NCBI GenBank assembly: GCA_943736015.1
Contig: OX031065.1
Location: 38,640,427-38,704,426 of the forward strand
From: Tridacna crocea
Taxonomy: Eukaryota; Mollusca; Bivalvia; Cardiida; Cardiidae
Reading direction: 5' to 3'
DNA: 64,000 nucleotides
Positions 32,668-43,527 of this stretch are shown here, in pieces. The first letter of the stretch is position 1. Every line of letters begins with the position of its first letter. The position numbers and the translations under genes were made by a program. Under the pieces are notes generated by a model. That model did not search any database and had not been told where the DNA came from. It saw nothing but the letters and a program-made list of their open reading frames with translations.

Positions 32668-32716
32668 AAAATGCTTTCGATTTGTACACGCCAAATATTT
32701 TGTCGTTTGGTAATGA

Positions 32717-32944
32717 CTAATCTTTACCCAACGACAAAATTTTAGCCTTGTCCAAATTGAAAGCAGTTGCTGACGGTAATTTCATTGCTGCTCAAATGAT
32801 GCAATTTTTGTTTGATAGGGTAGAAAACATTCCGGGGAACGGAGAAAATGCTCTTGAACAGTATTTTCTCCATTTTTCCACAATGTATTCAATTTCAATT
32901 TTTTCCGGGTCATCAAAAGTAGGCAAAGTGCGGCAAACGATTAA
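32717..32944 (-). mobile_element. Family A MITE, diverged
   Basis: CTAATCTTTACCCAACGACA left, AACGATTAA right. The palindrome is partly decayed (GAACGGAGAAAATGCTC / AGTATTTTCTCCATTTTTCC). Confidence 0.7.
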
Positions 32945-33010
32945 GACCATGTACATCAGTAATTCAGATCATGTCAGGTGTCCAGGGCACCGATTCGTGA
33001 TAATTTTGTA

Positions 33011-33290
33011 ACCCCGCAAAACGAATGTTTTCGGGGGTATACTGGAATCAGCCTGTCTGTCCGTGTGTCCGTCCTTCTGTCCGTCCGTCTGTGTACAAAA
33101 TACTAGTAATTTTGTGTCGCAAACTCCTCCTACAGTTTTCCTTCAACTGTATTGAAACTTTGAATATATGATCAAGTGTCAACTCTTCCTGGTTGAGGAA
33201 TTATCTTCCCTTGAACCTGACACTTTTTTCTTTCAAAATGCTGGCGGGTTATTAAGTCACATTCAGTGACAGCTCTAGTTTGTAGCAGTA
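33011..33290 (+). repeat. Dispersed repeat with CCGTCTGTC core, copy 1
   Basis: GTAACCCCGCAAAACGAATG, TTTTCGGGGGTATACTGG, AATCAGCCTGTCTGTCCGTG, then GCTGGCGGGTTATTAAGTCA and TGACAGCTCTAG. Its pieces recur inverted at 46480-47012. Confidence 0.55.
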
Positions 33291-33330
33291 GTAAGAGTGA
33301 AACTCTATCCACTGTTGTTTTTCTACACAA

Positions 33331-33685
33331 TTAAGGTAAGACCTGTGTAATGGAAAACAGCTATTTCCACTAAAATATCATCCTGCAAAATTAGCTATGA
33401 TTAAAAATGAGTATTATTGAACTTTTTTCACCTCTTCAATTTTTCCATTTTTTCTTTCTTTGAACTATCATTTATAAATCTAAAACCACTATATTCTCAA
33501 TTCAAAAAGAGATAATAATTAAACTAACAAAAGTATCAAAAAATAATTTCAAGACAAGCATAAACGGAATTTATGATCCGTTAGAAATGTGCAAAAATAT
33601 TATTTCTGCATAAATCCTTATCTATCCTTATTTATCAAGCAATTAGAATTTTCACCGGAAGTGCATTACACAGGTCTTACCTTAA
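33331..33685. mobile_element. TTAA-bounded MITE with perfect 22-bp ends
   Basis: TTAAGGTAAGACCTGTGTAA (then TG) on the left is exactly mirrored at 33664-33685. The 355 bp interior is AT-rich and non-coding. If TTAA is the target, the tips are GGTAAGACC, different from family A. Confidence 0.75.
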
Positions 33686-33847
33686 AATCCTAGATCTAGG
33701 CGACTGAATACGAGCGTGCTCTGACAAAAGGGGGCTTAAGGTATCGGCGTGATACAAGATACAGCTCAAGTCATCACGTAATTATGAATCCATAGTTCCA
33801 AAAACCGAGTAAATCAAGAAATATATTGGTCCTTTGATAAACAGAAA

Positions 33848-33931
33848 ATTGACCAATAGCGAAAAGTTTCGGCCAAGATCAGCCTGCGCGGACTGCACAG
33901 GCTGACCTGGGACGATAGTTTTCGCAGATGC
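33848..33931. repeat. Family C palindrome
   Basis: ACCAATAGCGAAAAGTTTCG, AGATCAGCCTGCGCGGACTG, CACAGGCTGACCTGGGACGA, TAGTTTTCGCAGATGCAC. Long hairpin with a GCGGACTGC turn. Confidence 0.75.
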
Positions 33932-34039
33932 ACTAAACTTCCTTTTTTCACACAGAAAATAGCTCGTATCCTTTTCGACACCAGGTTTGATCCTGAACAC
34001 GGATCCACCGCACCTGCCTGTTAATTCGAAACTAAGACT

Positions 34040-34225
34040 AGGGTCCGTATTCATCAACTATTCTTAAGAACGTTCTTTGAATTATTCTCAAAGATTTTCT
34101 ATATTTGAAGGCAAAGCAAATTCTGATTGGCTAAACCATTTGGTTTAGCCAATCAGAAGTTTTGTTACTTTCAAATCTATAAAATTCTGGAGACTGAGAC
34201 CAAGAACATTCTGAAGAATGATTGG
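34040..34225. repeat. Family D palindrome, copy 2
   Basis: Perfect centre CTGATTGGCTAAACCA / TGGTTTAGCCAATCAG at 34123-34156. Outer mirrors are CTTAAGAACGTTCTT and AAGAACATTCTGAAG. The centre contains two inverted CCAAT boxes. Confidence 0.65.
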
Positions 34226-34528
34226 TTAGTATGGGCCAAGGCAATTCTACTCTACCTTCTTGTCGAAAAAGAAACATAAGACCTCGAAATGGCAAATTGT
34301 ATTGGCGTGGCAGAGAGGTACGTAATATAGGACAGGTTAAAAATGAGAATAGGGTATTAAAAAAAAAGATATAAGAGCCATGTTCTGTCAAAAATGAGTT
34401 TAATCGAGATCTCTATGATGCGTCAATACCAGGCAAGTCATCCAACTAGGATGGATCAATAAAATCCACTCCGTATATAATGATAAACTTAATCACGAGG
34501 TATACTGATTCTTGAGCATGCAGAACAT

Positions 34529-34612
34529 TTACCAAAAGCAGAAAAGTTTTAGGCCTAGGCCAGCATGTGTGGACTGCACTGGCAGACCTAGGTCGATACT
34601 TCTTGCAAATTT
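34529..34612. repeat. Decayed family C palindrome
   Basis: ACCAAAAGCAGAAAAGTTTT, AGGCCAGCATGTGTGGACTG and GGCAGACCTAGGTCGATACT. Confidence 0.55.
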
Positions 34613-34748
34613 ATTAAGTACCACTTTCAAAGGGAATTGTTCATGTATCCAAATGTATCACTCTTTCCCTTTTGAAAGAAAAATCTTTGTGAGTATGAAA
34701 ACATACCCCAGAAAATAGGGTCGTCTATGACGACCGGCATGAATAGGG

Positions 34749-34942
34749 TTTAACCCTTCGGCTGCTATGTGCGACGAACTGACCTTTTGCAGACAGTGTA
34801 TATCAAGATCAGACTGCACAGAACGTGCAGTCTGATCTTGGTATACGCTGTCCGACCTGTTGATATTTTTGCCCTAAAGATAAATTATGACAGCATTATT
34901 CGGATTTTTACTATCGGTTTGAAAGTTTCATTTTGCGGTTAA
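34749..34942. mobile_element. Family B element with TTAA ends
   Basis: TTAACCCTTCGGCTGC left and GCGGTTAA right, around the perfect palindrome ATCAAGATCAGACTGCACAG / CGTGCAGTCTGATCTTGGTA. This is the full-length form of the family B repeat; length ~194 bp. Confidence 0.65.
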
Positions 34943-35595
34943 TTTCACATTTTGTTGAGATGTTTCCAAAAGTGATCTTCTGAAGGACGAAAAACCTTTA
35001 CCGGTGGTTATGAGTTGTTGTAATGCAATTATAGAAATGTCAGATGTTCTGATATCCCGTCATCGGAGACTTCAAATTTATTGTTTTTGCCCACTTCCGG
35101 TGAGATAAGACTTGTTTACTTGGCAGAAGTAAGAATGTAATAACGGGGTAAATCACGCGAGCAACGAGATTTCCCGTTTCCGTTACCCTTTCAGTCGATT
35201 TAGAAGCACATTTTGCATTATATAATGCTCAAGGTGACGCGAAAAGAAATGACATTCTAAACATTATGATATTTCCATTTACCTCGATATTTTCTTGGTT
35301 TTATAGCAAGTAGAAAATATTACATAAAAATTATCTTTCTCCTGAAGCTTCTCCCCTCTAATTTGTTGCAAGACCACAGAATGGTATTCGTTCCTATCTT
35401 GATTTGTGTAATTAAATAAGGTACCCAAACGGAATTGGTCTATTTTGTGATACGATCGATGAAACATTACAAATGATCATTAAAGGGAAAACGATAATGA
35501 GAAAATACCGGGAATCATTGATAAACTTTGAGACGACAAATTTATCAATCAATTGATTTATCGACTTGTTACTTTCGTTAATCGTTTTCTTTTCT

Positions 35596-35600
<5 letters not shown>
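34943..35600. other. Unassigned sequence
   Basis: Contains a minus frame of 62 codons (35279-35467) without convincing splice signals or recognisable motifs. Not called as a gene. Confidence 0.35.

Positions 35601-35642
<42 letters not shown>
35601..35642 (+). repeat. (AG)n microsatellite
   Basis: Uninterrupted AG tract of about 21 units. Confidence 0.95.
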
Positions 35643-35647
<5 letters not shown>

Positions 35648-35702
35648 AAGTGTGGGAGGGAGTCATGATGCCAGAAACGTTTAATTTTCATCTTTACTAA
35701 AC

Positions 35703-35932
35703 TGAAATTCTCTACCAAACGGCAAAATTTTTTACTTTTCCAAATTGAAAGCACTTGCAGACGACATTATAAATGTGACTTAAAAATAGAAATTTCTTTT
35801 GGGAAGGGTAGAAAACTTTGTGGGAAAAGGAGAAAATGCTGGTTACCAGCATTTTCTCCTTTTCCCACAATGTTTTCAAGTGCCTCTATCCTCGGGGTCG
35901 TTAAAAGTCGGGATTGTGTGGTGATGCGTTAA
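35703..35932 (-). mobile_element. Family A hairpin MITE
   Basis: The left TTAA has decayed to TGAA (TGAAATTCTCTACCAAACGG); right GTGTGGTGATGCGTTAA; palindrome perfect apart from one arm base. Confidence 0.82.
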
Positions 35933-35989
35933 TTCATTGTAGGATGGACCAAAAAAGAGTACATGTAACATAAAAGACAGGTGTAGGGT

Positions 35990-36223
35990 TTAACCAATTA
36001 CCAAACGACACAATTTTAGAACTGGTCCAAATTGAAGGCATTTGCAGACGACAAAATAAAATTAACTGAAAATTTGAAATTTGTTTAGTGAAAGATAGAA
36101 AACATTCACGGTGGGAAAAGGAGAAAATGCTGGTTACCAGCATTTTCTGCTTTTTCCACGATGTTTTCTAAAGGCGTCTTTCTCAGGGGCGTCAAAAGTA
36201 GGGATTGTGTGGTAATGGGTTAA
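35990..36223 (-). mobile_element. Family A TTAA hairpin MITE
   Basis: TTAACCAATTACCAAACGAC left, GTGTGGTAATGGGTTAA right. One arm holds a CACGG insertion (AACATTCACGGTGGGAAAAG). Confidence 0.85.
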
Positions 36224-36356
36224 GAATGGGGGCTTAGACATCCTTTCTGTGTTAAACTCATCTAGGGAAATAGAGTAATTGTTAACAAGAAGCTTTTGCT
36301 CATTTTCTCGTAGTGTTTCAAAGATTTCATACTGGAACTGGAACCGCATTTGTGCA

Positions 36357-36586
36357 TTAACTCATTACCAAAATACAATATTTTTAGCTTATCCAAATCG
36401 AAAGCATTTGCAGACGATAAAAATTAAAGTGACTGAAAATTTGAAATTTATTTCGTCAAGGGTAGAAAACATTGTGGGAAAAGGAAAAAATGCTGGTTAC
36501 CAGCATTTTCTCCTTTTCCAACAATGTTTTCTAAAGGCTTCTTTCTCAGGGTCATCAAAAGTAGGGGTTGTGTGGTAATGGGTTAA
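36357..36586 (-). mobile_element. Family A TTAA hairpin MITE
   Basis: TTAACTCATTACCAAAATAC left, GTGTGGTAATGGGTTAA right. The right TTAA is shared with a decayed copy at 36583. Confidence 0.85.
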
Positions 36587-36780
36587 CCCTTAACTTGGCG
36601 ACTCCGTGTATACAAGACCTTGAGTAGGAATACTTTTGAAAACATTGTGGTAAAAGTAACAGTATTTTCTTCGTCTTCCATCATTTGAGCAACATTTACT
36701 TTGTCCCCCACAAATATTTTCAAATTGGACAGGTCTAAAATTTTGTCGCCAGATATAAACGTAAAAGGTAAAGCAATTTC
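36583..36780 (+). mobile_element. Decayed family A MITE sharing a TTAA
   Basis: TTAACCCTTAACTTGGCGAC, then GAAAACATTGTGGTAAAAG. The second palindrome arm is replaced by a short stretch; TTTTGTCGCCAGATATAAAC marks the far end. Confidence 0.6.
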
Positions 36781-36925
36781 GATGCCACATGACCAAACGG
36801 AATACACAAACAGGTTCAATTAGTGTAAATTAATTCATTCTAATCTAAATTCACATTACATAGGTTAGCACGAACATACATGTAGTTAAGCTATGATCCG
36901 CTAATAGGTGTTTTAACGCATTTAA

Positions 36926-36976
36926 GGAGAGAGAGAGAGAGAGAGAGAGAGATACAGACAGACAGACAGACAGAGA
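36926..36976 (+). repeat. (GA)n then (ACAG)n microsatellite
   Basis: GA tract 36926-36952 followed by ACAG repeats, abutting a family A fragment. Confidence 0.95.
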
Positions 36977-37060
36977 GCATTTTCTCCTTTACCCACAATG
37001 TTTTAAAAAGGCGTCTACCTCAGGGTCGTCAAAAGTCGTCATTGTGTGGTAAAGGATTAA
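36977..37060 (-). mobile_element. Half of a family A MITE
   Basis: Begins in the middle of the palindrome at GCATTTTCTCCTTTACCC and continues to GTGTGGTAAAGGATTAA. The missing half is replaced by the microsatellite, so the break lies near the palindrome centre. Confidence 0.75.
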
Positions 37061-37640
37061 ATAAGGTATAAAACTTTACGGGGCTCCTTGCCCTAAAATG
37101 TTTTAAATTAATTTTCTTCATGGTCGATAAAACAATTGATTGAGCGGTAACAGTTTAAATATATCCAGTTATATCTAATATTGCCTAGCATTAGATTATC
37201 AGTTTATCACTTTATCATACAAATATTGTGGGTAAATTTATGATTAGATTAAATCCAAAATCAGAGTGCTAGTTCAGGGCGGTATGAACTTGGTTTGCAT
37301 TTTCTATAAAAAGCTTTTTTATCACTTTGCCACAGTAAGGGTGTACAAGTATATGAATATAATTACCTACATGTTTATTAAAATTCACGATATAGAAAAT
37401 ACAATTCTTGTCCGGGTATAGACATTGAAAATTTTATGTAAACAGTCATTTAAAGATCTTTTTTATGATATAGAAAATTGATTTTCATTGAAGTAATTGA
37501 GTTTCACAAATCATTTTGTAGAATGATAATCAATATTCGCCCTTGGAGATCTAACGATTAACTCTCTCAAAACAAATGGCAGAAGTTCCTCTTTTCTCCA
37601 AATACTAAAAATATATTTGATGTCAATTAAAGACATTTTT
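37061..37640. other. Unassigned AT-rich sequence
   Basis: No exon, repeat end or palindrome recognised. Confidence 0.4.
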
Positions 37641-37955
37641 TGTTAAAGTTTAGTAGAAAGAAGCCTTTAGAAAACATTGTGGGAGAGGGAGAAAATGCTG
37701 GGAACCTTTTCCCACAATGTTTTCTACCCTTTCCAAATTAAATTTCAATTTTTGAGTCACATTTATTCACGTTGTTCAAATTGAAAACATTTGTAGACGC
37801 CAATTGTAATGTGGCTCAAATAGTGCAATGCTTCTTAGACAGGGTAGAAAACATTGGGGAAAAGAGAAACAGAGAAAATCCCTTTCCCTAAATGTTTTCA
37901 AAAGGCTTCTTTCTCAGTGGCGTTACAAGTCGGTATTGTGTGGTACAGGGTACAA
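37640..37955. mobile_element. Two overlapping decayed family A MITEs
   Basis: 37640-37790 (plus) lost most of one arm: GAGAAAATGCTGGGAACC runs into TTTTCCCACAATG. 37765-37955 (minus) has AAAACATTGGGGAAAAGAG facing CCCTTTCCCTAAATG. Confidence 0.65.
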
Positions 37956-37999
37956 AGTACATGTACTTCTCGTATTTCCCTTAATAAGAGATTATGATG

Positions 38000-38062
38000 G
38001 TTCGAGATCAGACATTACAAAAGTCATTCTGTGCAATGTGATCTTGATCTACACTGTCCAAA
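38000..38062. repeat. Decayed family B palindrome
   Basis: GAGATCAGACATTACAAAAG with GTGCAATGTGATCTTGATCT and ACACTGTCC. Confidence 0.5.
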
Positions 38063-38084
38063 ATTTAACACTTGAAAAATGCAA

Positions 38085-38321
38085 TTAACCCTTTACCACG
38101 CGAAAATTTTATAGAGGCTAGTAAAAAATGAAAGCCTTTGAAGACGGCAAAGTTTGTAACATAAACAAAATGATATCTGTCTTTGAACTTTAAAATAAAA
38201 AAAAAATTATAGAAAAAGGAGAAAATGCTATATACTAACACTTTCTCCTTTTTCTACAATGTTTTCGAACGCCGTCTGCTTCAGGGTCGTTCAAGCTAAG
38301 GATTGTATGGTAAAATGTTAA
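38085..38321 (-). mobile_element. Family A MITE, diverged
   Basis: TTAACCCTTTACCACGCG left, GTATGGTAAAATGTTAA right. Imperfect palindrome (GAGAAAATGCTATATACTAA). Confidence 0.75.
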
Positions 38322-38426
38322 ATCGGGCGAAAAAAGAAAGCCCAGACTTTAGCGAATGACATAGACCAGTATTAGACTGCACAAAATGTGAAGCAATTTC
38401 AAGGAATTCCATAATCATGGCCTGTC

Positions 38427-38645
38427 TTAACTCATTACCAAAATTTAGGATTGTCCAAATCGAAAGCATTTGCAGACGACAAAATAAAGTGACTGAAAAA
38501 TCGAAATTTTTCTTGGGAAGGGTAGAAAACATTGTGGGAAAATGAGAAAATGTTGTTTGTCAGCATTTTCACCTTTCCCACAATGTTTTCTAAAGGCTTC
38601 TTTCTCAGGGGCGTCAAAAGTAGGAATTGTGTGGTAATGGGTTAA
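38427..38645 (-). mobile_element. Family A TTAA hairpin MITE
   Basis: TTAACTCATTACCAAAATTT left; GTGTGGTAATGGGTTAA right; palindrome with mismatches (GAGAAAATGTTGTTTGTCAG). Confidence 0.82.
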
Positions 38646-38763
38646 CGTGTGTCTGAAAAACAAATTAATCAAAGTTTTATAGGTTGAAGAATAAAATGAA
38701 TCTGTCTCTATTCATATTCCTCCATTGTATACCTTTAACTGTAAATACAAAAGGTACGATTAT

Positions 38764-38976
38764 TTAACCTTTAGGGTGCTAAGCGCGACTTACAGACCTT
38801 TTGCGGACAGTGTAGATCAAAATCAGACTGCACAGAACGTGCAGTCTGATCTTTGATCTACACTGTCCGATAAGGAGTTATTATTCTCTAAAGCATTATC
38901 TTTGAAACAGCAAATTTTTGGTTTTTTAGTGCCGAATTGAAAATTCAATTTTAGTTATTCAGCAGGATAAGGGTTA
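38764..38976. mobile_element. Family B element, full length, TTAA ends
   Basis: TTAACCTTTAGGGTGCTAAG left; CAGGATAAGGGTTAA right. The central palindrome ATCAGACTGCACAGAACG / TGCAGTCTGATCTTTGATCT is bracketed by GGACAGTGTAGATC and GATCTACACTGTCC. Best example of the ~213 bp unit. Confidence 0.75.
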
Positions 38977-39157
38977 AGGTTCTGTTCCATTTTCTTTCCT
39001 TTTCGTCCTTTCAGAATAATGAGAATCTTGTCCGTCAAAGAATAACGACACCAGTTTTCTTGTTGTTGAACTTTATTTTCATTCCTCTTTTTTTCTTGTC
39101 TGTTAAGAATGATAAATATGATACAGCGTGCGAGGCCCTTTGTATGTCTGTCTGATT

Positions 39158-39304
39158 CCCTCTATCTTCCTCCTCCTCCCCCTCCCTCTCTCTCTCCATA
39201 TCTCTCCCTCACCACCCCTCAAATCGGCTTCTTCATCTATGCTTCCTTCCTTCTCTCTGTGGCTCTGTCCCTCTCTCTCTCTGTCCCCCCCTCTCTCTCT
39301 CTCA
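39158..39304 (+). repeat. CT-rich low-complexity tract
   Basis: Mixed CCT/CTCT runs. Frames here on both strands are low-complexity and not genes. Confidence 0.85.
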
Positions 39305-39474
39305 CATCTTTCCTTTCCTTTCTCATTACTGTCGAACAAAGACTGACACCCTTTCTTTACATACAACAGTAGCTTAATTACACTACAGTGAAGTGAAGAA
39401 CAAACAGTTTTCAACTTTTTAATAAAATCTTAAGTCAACAACTATTGGTGTCCAATTATAGACGGATTTCTTCC

Positions 39475-39704
39475 TTAACCCTTTACCAAATAGTCCCTGT
39501 TTTTTACGAACCTGAGATAGAAGCCGTTTGAAAACATTGTGGGAAAAGGAGAAAATGCTGGTAACCAGCATTTTCTCCTTTTCCCACAATGTTTTCTATC
39601 CTACTGGAAACAAATTTTTGTTTTTTGACTTACGTTTATTTTGTCGCCCGCAAGTGCTTTTAATTTGGACCAGTCTAGAATTTTGTCGTTTGGTAAAGAG
39701 TTAA
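39475..39704 (+). mobile_element. Family A TTAA hairpin MITE
   Basis: TTAACCCTTTACCAAATAGT left; TTTGGTAAAGAGTTAA right; perfect palindrome. A decayed partial copy follows to about 39830 (ATTCAACCCTTTACCTCACA). Confidence 0.9.
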
Positions 39705-39834
39705 CAAGCGATAACTGTTATTCTATAGATATTCTTTTCGTATTGAAAGCATTTCTAGGAGAAATATTAGATGACGCTCAAATGACGCAATTTGTATTCA
39801 ACCCTTTACCTCACAACACAGTTATATAGACTTG

Positions 39835-40590
39835 TACGTAGTATTAAAATTGGGTGGATCGTGTCTTTTTTAACATGGAGTAAAATTATTCTCTCTAGCC
39901 TTAATTGGGCGTGTGGACAGCGAAAGAAGCGTTGTTTCCACCTAATGGTTTGAGTCTTAAAGGTGGGTATTTAGAATTTTTACATCTCACCAAATTAAAA
40001 AATATATACATCGCTGAAATTCATATGAAAAAATAATACAAATCATCAATAATTAAGATTCATAAAATTACAAAAAAAAAAATTTATGGTGTTCCCTTAA
40101 AAGGCTATGTAGTCTCTTAAGGTATTTTTAGATTTCGCGCCAAAAATCAGTAAGGATTTTGGGAATGCCAAGTGACTTGCACGTGACTCATAACGCTTAA
40201 ATTCCATTACATAACAAAGATATGATAATTATTTTACATAATGTCTTCTTCGGACCCTATGTTTGAAACTTAATCTGTGTATTCCTGTATGTAAATAGCA
40301 AATTGATCATCTAAAAGTAGAACGTGTCTTCCGTCGGTGTCGACCTGGGTTGTAGTAAATCTCTAATTTCTCGTGTTGTCGGAGGTGTTTGACTACTGGG
40401 GTTTTATGAATGAAAAGGCTTTGGGAGTATAAGGATGATTTTTTTTTGCACTTTTGTTCAATTTTCGTCCCAAAATCTGAAGGGCCACATTTAGTATTTG
40501 CCTTTCATCTTCAATGAAATGGGTTTATATCATGTATATATACTTTATAAAAAGGGAACACTGAGATCTTCTAGCCAGATACTAACCGAA
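39835..40590. other. Unassigned AT-rich sequence
   Basis: No supported exon or repeat end recognised. Confidence 0.4.
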
Positions 40591-40594
40591 TTTT

Positions 40595-40660
40595 CTATGA
40601 GACAGATATTAGTTCCCTATGAGACAGATATTAGTTCCCTATGAGACAGATATTAGTTCC
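40595..40660 (+). repeat. 22-bp tandem repeat, 3 copies
   Basis: CTATGAGACAGATATTAGTT plus CC, three identical copies in tandem. Confidence 0.95.
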
Positions 40661-40718
40661 CTTTCCCTCGTTTTCGTTTTCTACCGTACAGATGCATCTG
40701 CTGTTAATTATTTCAGGT

Positions 40719-40948
40719 TTAACCTTTTAAAAACCGCAGAATGCCGACTTTAAACACTCTGGGAAAAAGCCCTTTAAAAACATTGTAGGAAAAGGAGAAA
40801 ATGCTGGTAACCAGCATTTTCTCCTTTTCCCACAATGTTTTCTACCCTATCAAAGAAATATTGCATCATTTGAAGCACAATGAAATCTTCGTCTGCAAAC
40901 GCTTTCAATTTGAATGAGGCTAAATTTTGTCATCTAATTAAGGGCTAA
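40719..40948 (+). mobile_element. Family A TTAA hairpin MITE
   Basis: TTAACCTTTTAAAAACCGCA is a diverged left end; the palindrome is near-perfect (arm CATTGTAGG versus CCCACAATG); the right end TAATTAAGGGCTAA has decayed. Confidence 0.78.
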
Positions 40949-41470
40949 GTCCTTCTTTTTGTCCGTCTTATTGTCCGTCTGTCTACCTGCATACCTCACT
41001 ATTTTCTTCTTGATTACATCCCCTCCCTTTGCTCACATATGACTTATTACGTCTGCCTGTTTGTACGTCAGTACGCTTGACATCTGTCCGTCGGTTCAGG
41101 GAAGCCCACCTGTATGTCTGCCTGTCTCGTAATACCTAAAGCACCGACTTTGGGTTTAGCCATGCATGATGTCAATTACTGGATAACGCAGAAGTTTAGA
41201 AGAGACAAATATGATGCAATATAAAGTTTCGTAGATATAAAATCGTTTCAAGTAATGAATTCGAATGTATTGACAGGCATGATACCGCATTATAATGAGA
41301 AATCCTTGAATGATAAAAAACAAGGTCGACTGTGTATCGTGTTATACCCCATGTCAACTAGACATACATTTCTTGAAATTGTTAACAGTCAGACTGTTCT
41401 TGAGTTTTTTTCTTTATCGTTGATACTTCAAATAATTCTTCAAACTGTAAATTGTAGACACCAAAACTAT

Positions 41471-41473
<3 letters not shown>
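40949..41473. other. Imperfect GTCYGTCT repeats and unassigned sequence
   Basis: 40958-41120 is rich in TGTCCGTCTG-like words without a clean unit. 41121-41473 has a long plus frame (41255-41620) that depends on the following GA tract and shows no gene features. Confidence 0.4.

Positions 41474-41509
<36 letters not shown>
41474..41509 (+). repeat. (GA)n microsatellite
   Basis: Pure GA tract followed by GGTGGGGTGG. Confidence 0.95.
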
Positions 41510-41513
<4 letters not shown>

Positions 41514-41699
41514 GGGGTGGTTGGGCGGACGGGCGAAACGACGGACGGACGGATAGACAGTTTTTTTCCACCTACGGAAAGCTCTCATCCGAGTTTAAAC
41601 ATTTTTTTGACATCGATTGAGAAACACATTCTTTAAGACTTATACTGATCACTCCCGGTTCTGCTTCCTGGGGACTACACCAGTACTCGCACCGAATGT

Positions 41700-41876
41700 G
41701 TGGGCCAATGAAAAATATCCTGATATTCGCTCTCGGTTTTCGTACTCAGGACCTTTTGGTTACGAGGCCGACGCTCTCTTCCGCAACCATGGACACCGCA
41801 TCTTATCTTATCGGATAGTGTAGAATCAAGGTCGGTATGGGTGTTTTTCTAGTCTGACCTTGGTCTACATTGTCCA
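41700..41876 (-). repeat. Decayed tRNA-like SINE fragment and family B scrap
   Basis: GGTTTTCGTACTCAGGACC resembles an inverted B box and TACGAGGCCGACGCTCT an inverted A-box area, suggesting an old SINE. 41817-41876 is a family B relic (AATCAAGGTCGG / CTGACCTTGGTCTACATTGTCC). 41877-42575 has nothing recognisable. Confidence 0.35.
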
Positions 41877-42575
41877 TAATTATGTATGTGCCTTCTGAGT
41901 CGTGCTTGGCAACCTAGGAGCTATAGGACGTGGCGAAAGAGATTCATCCATCCCTCCACCTATCTCATCTATCTGTTCTTCCTTCAGTCCATCAATCTTT
42001 ACCATTACAAACTGGTCGAAAAGTAAAGTCAGCCATGCACAGAGTAAATTATCATAGACTGATAGAAAATCCAGTTCAATTAATTACTGAACAGATCAAT
42101 ACAAGTCTTTACGTACCTCCGGGTCACAGATTTTAATATCTCTGAAACAAAGGCCCTGTTCCTATATATATCAGCAATTCTTCCTTTTCGGAAAAGAGCA
42201 GTACACTTTTAGCTTAGATCAAGACTGGCAGCAATTGTTTTTGAGACACAATGAGCGGTGATGGGGAGAGTTAGTCTACAACAATCTGGTCAAATTACCT
42301 ACCGACTAAGTTAGTCCATATGACAGTCCTGGTATAAAGGGTCGACTAATTTAACGCTCCATTCATTGCTCAATAGCTGCAAAGTAAGATCTTCGACAGA
42401 TAACTTCGGGTGTAGAGTTACTCAAAAATCAACAGCCATTAACTTAGACATGAATCCCTCTATCCTTGTCCGACGATGATACAGCCCTGTTTACCATTAT
42501 AAGGTTAAGAAATACGGTGACACCTCTCTGGCTCACTAGAGGAGGTAAATACCATAATTTGAGCAACAGTTACCG

Positions 42576-42645
42576 GTTTTTATTCGTCTGCGAATGCTTT
42601 CAATTTGGACAAGTCTTAAATTCTGTCATTTGGTGAAGAGTTTTA
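42576..42645 (+). mobile_element. Family A MITE right-end fragment
   Basis: TTCGTCTGCGAATGCTTTCA, ATTTGGACAAGTCTTAAATT, GTCATTTGGTGAAGAG. Confidence 0.65.
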
Positions 42646-42826
42646 TATATACACCGAATAGATTTACTATTACACTAAAGGGTATAGGTCCTCAATGTAA
42701 ACCATAGTCATAATATTTACATGAAAAAAAAAACGATTTCTTTAAGATTGTATCCTATAGGGAAGAATCACACCTAGGTTTACTTTCATCATTTGTTAAA
42801 AACTCTCTGGATGTCACTCGATTAGA

Positions 42827-42920
42827 TCTCTCTCTCTCTCTCTCTCTCTGAGAGCCAGTATTCTCTCTCTCTCTCTCGCTCAGAAAACCAAGCCTCTCTC
42901 TCTCTCTCTCTCTCTCTCTC
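42827..42920 (+). repeat. Three (CT)n tracts
   Basis: CT runs at 42827-42849, 42861-42877 and 42893-42920 separated by short unique spacers. Confidence 0.95.
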
Positions 42921-43144
42921 ATACGTCACACATTAATGTATTATATTACACGTATTTCATTCTGAATAAAGTTTTATTAAAACTTAAAACATCTTTAATG
43001 TCAAAATTGAATTATCTCGTAAAGGATATGTTTTACAGACGGTTGTTTAAGCTCTGCTCGGTGTCGAAAGTGGAACTCGTTTTCTAGCTCTCTATTTCAT
43101 CTGTGTAAACAAATGATCAGCAATATGTGATTTAATTTACAGCA

Positions 43145-43183
43145 GCAACAACAACAACAATATCAACGATGACGACAACGATG

Positions 43184-43216
<33 letters not shown>
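43145..43216 (+). repeat. (CAA)n and (GAT)n trinucleotide repeats
   Basis: CAA repeats followed by about a dozen GAT triplets. Frames through it give poly-Met or poly-His and are not genes. Confidence 0.95.
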
Positions 43217-43217
<1 letters not shown>

Positions 43218-43298
43218 ACTACCAAAAGCATTCTGAAACAAGAATATATCTTCGAAAAAAAGACGGCGTTAATGTGCAAGCAAGTATACGCAGGACCC

Positions 43299-43527
43299 TT
43301 AACTCTATACCAAATGACAAATTGATAGACTGGTCCAAATTGAAAGCATCTGCAGACGACAAAATAAATGTGACCGAAATATCGAAATTTGATCTGGGAA
43401 GGGTAGAAAACATTGTGGGAAAAGGAGAAAATGCTGGTTACCAGCATTTTCTTCTTTTCCCACAATGTTTTCAAAAGACTTCTACCTCAAGGTCGTCAAA
43501 AGTAGGGATTATGTGGTTAAGGCTTGA
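43299..43527 (-). mobile_element. Family A TTAA hairpin MITE
   Basis: TTAACTCTATACCAAATGAC left; GTGGTTAAGG right; palindrome perfect except CTTCTTTTCCC in one arm. Confidence 0.85.

Larger units (their letters stand above)
31965..32720 (+). mobile_element. Family A MITE split by a SINE pair
   Basis: Left part 31965-32135: TTAAAATCTTTACCACACAA down to TTTGTCGTCTGCAAATT. Right part 32668-32720: AAATGCTTTCGATTTG to TTTGTCGTTTGGTAATGAC. Together they give one copy interrupted by ~530 bp. One palindrome arm is deleted (GAAAATGCTGGTTTCTCC). Confidence 0.8.

Noticed and set aside
39103-39414. Arg/Glu-rich or Ser/Leu/Pro-rich frames
   Set aside because: They derive from a CT/GA low-complexity tract.
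43163-43474. Frame with a poly-His run
   Set aside because: It comes from the GAT microsatellite read in antisense joined to a MITE.
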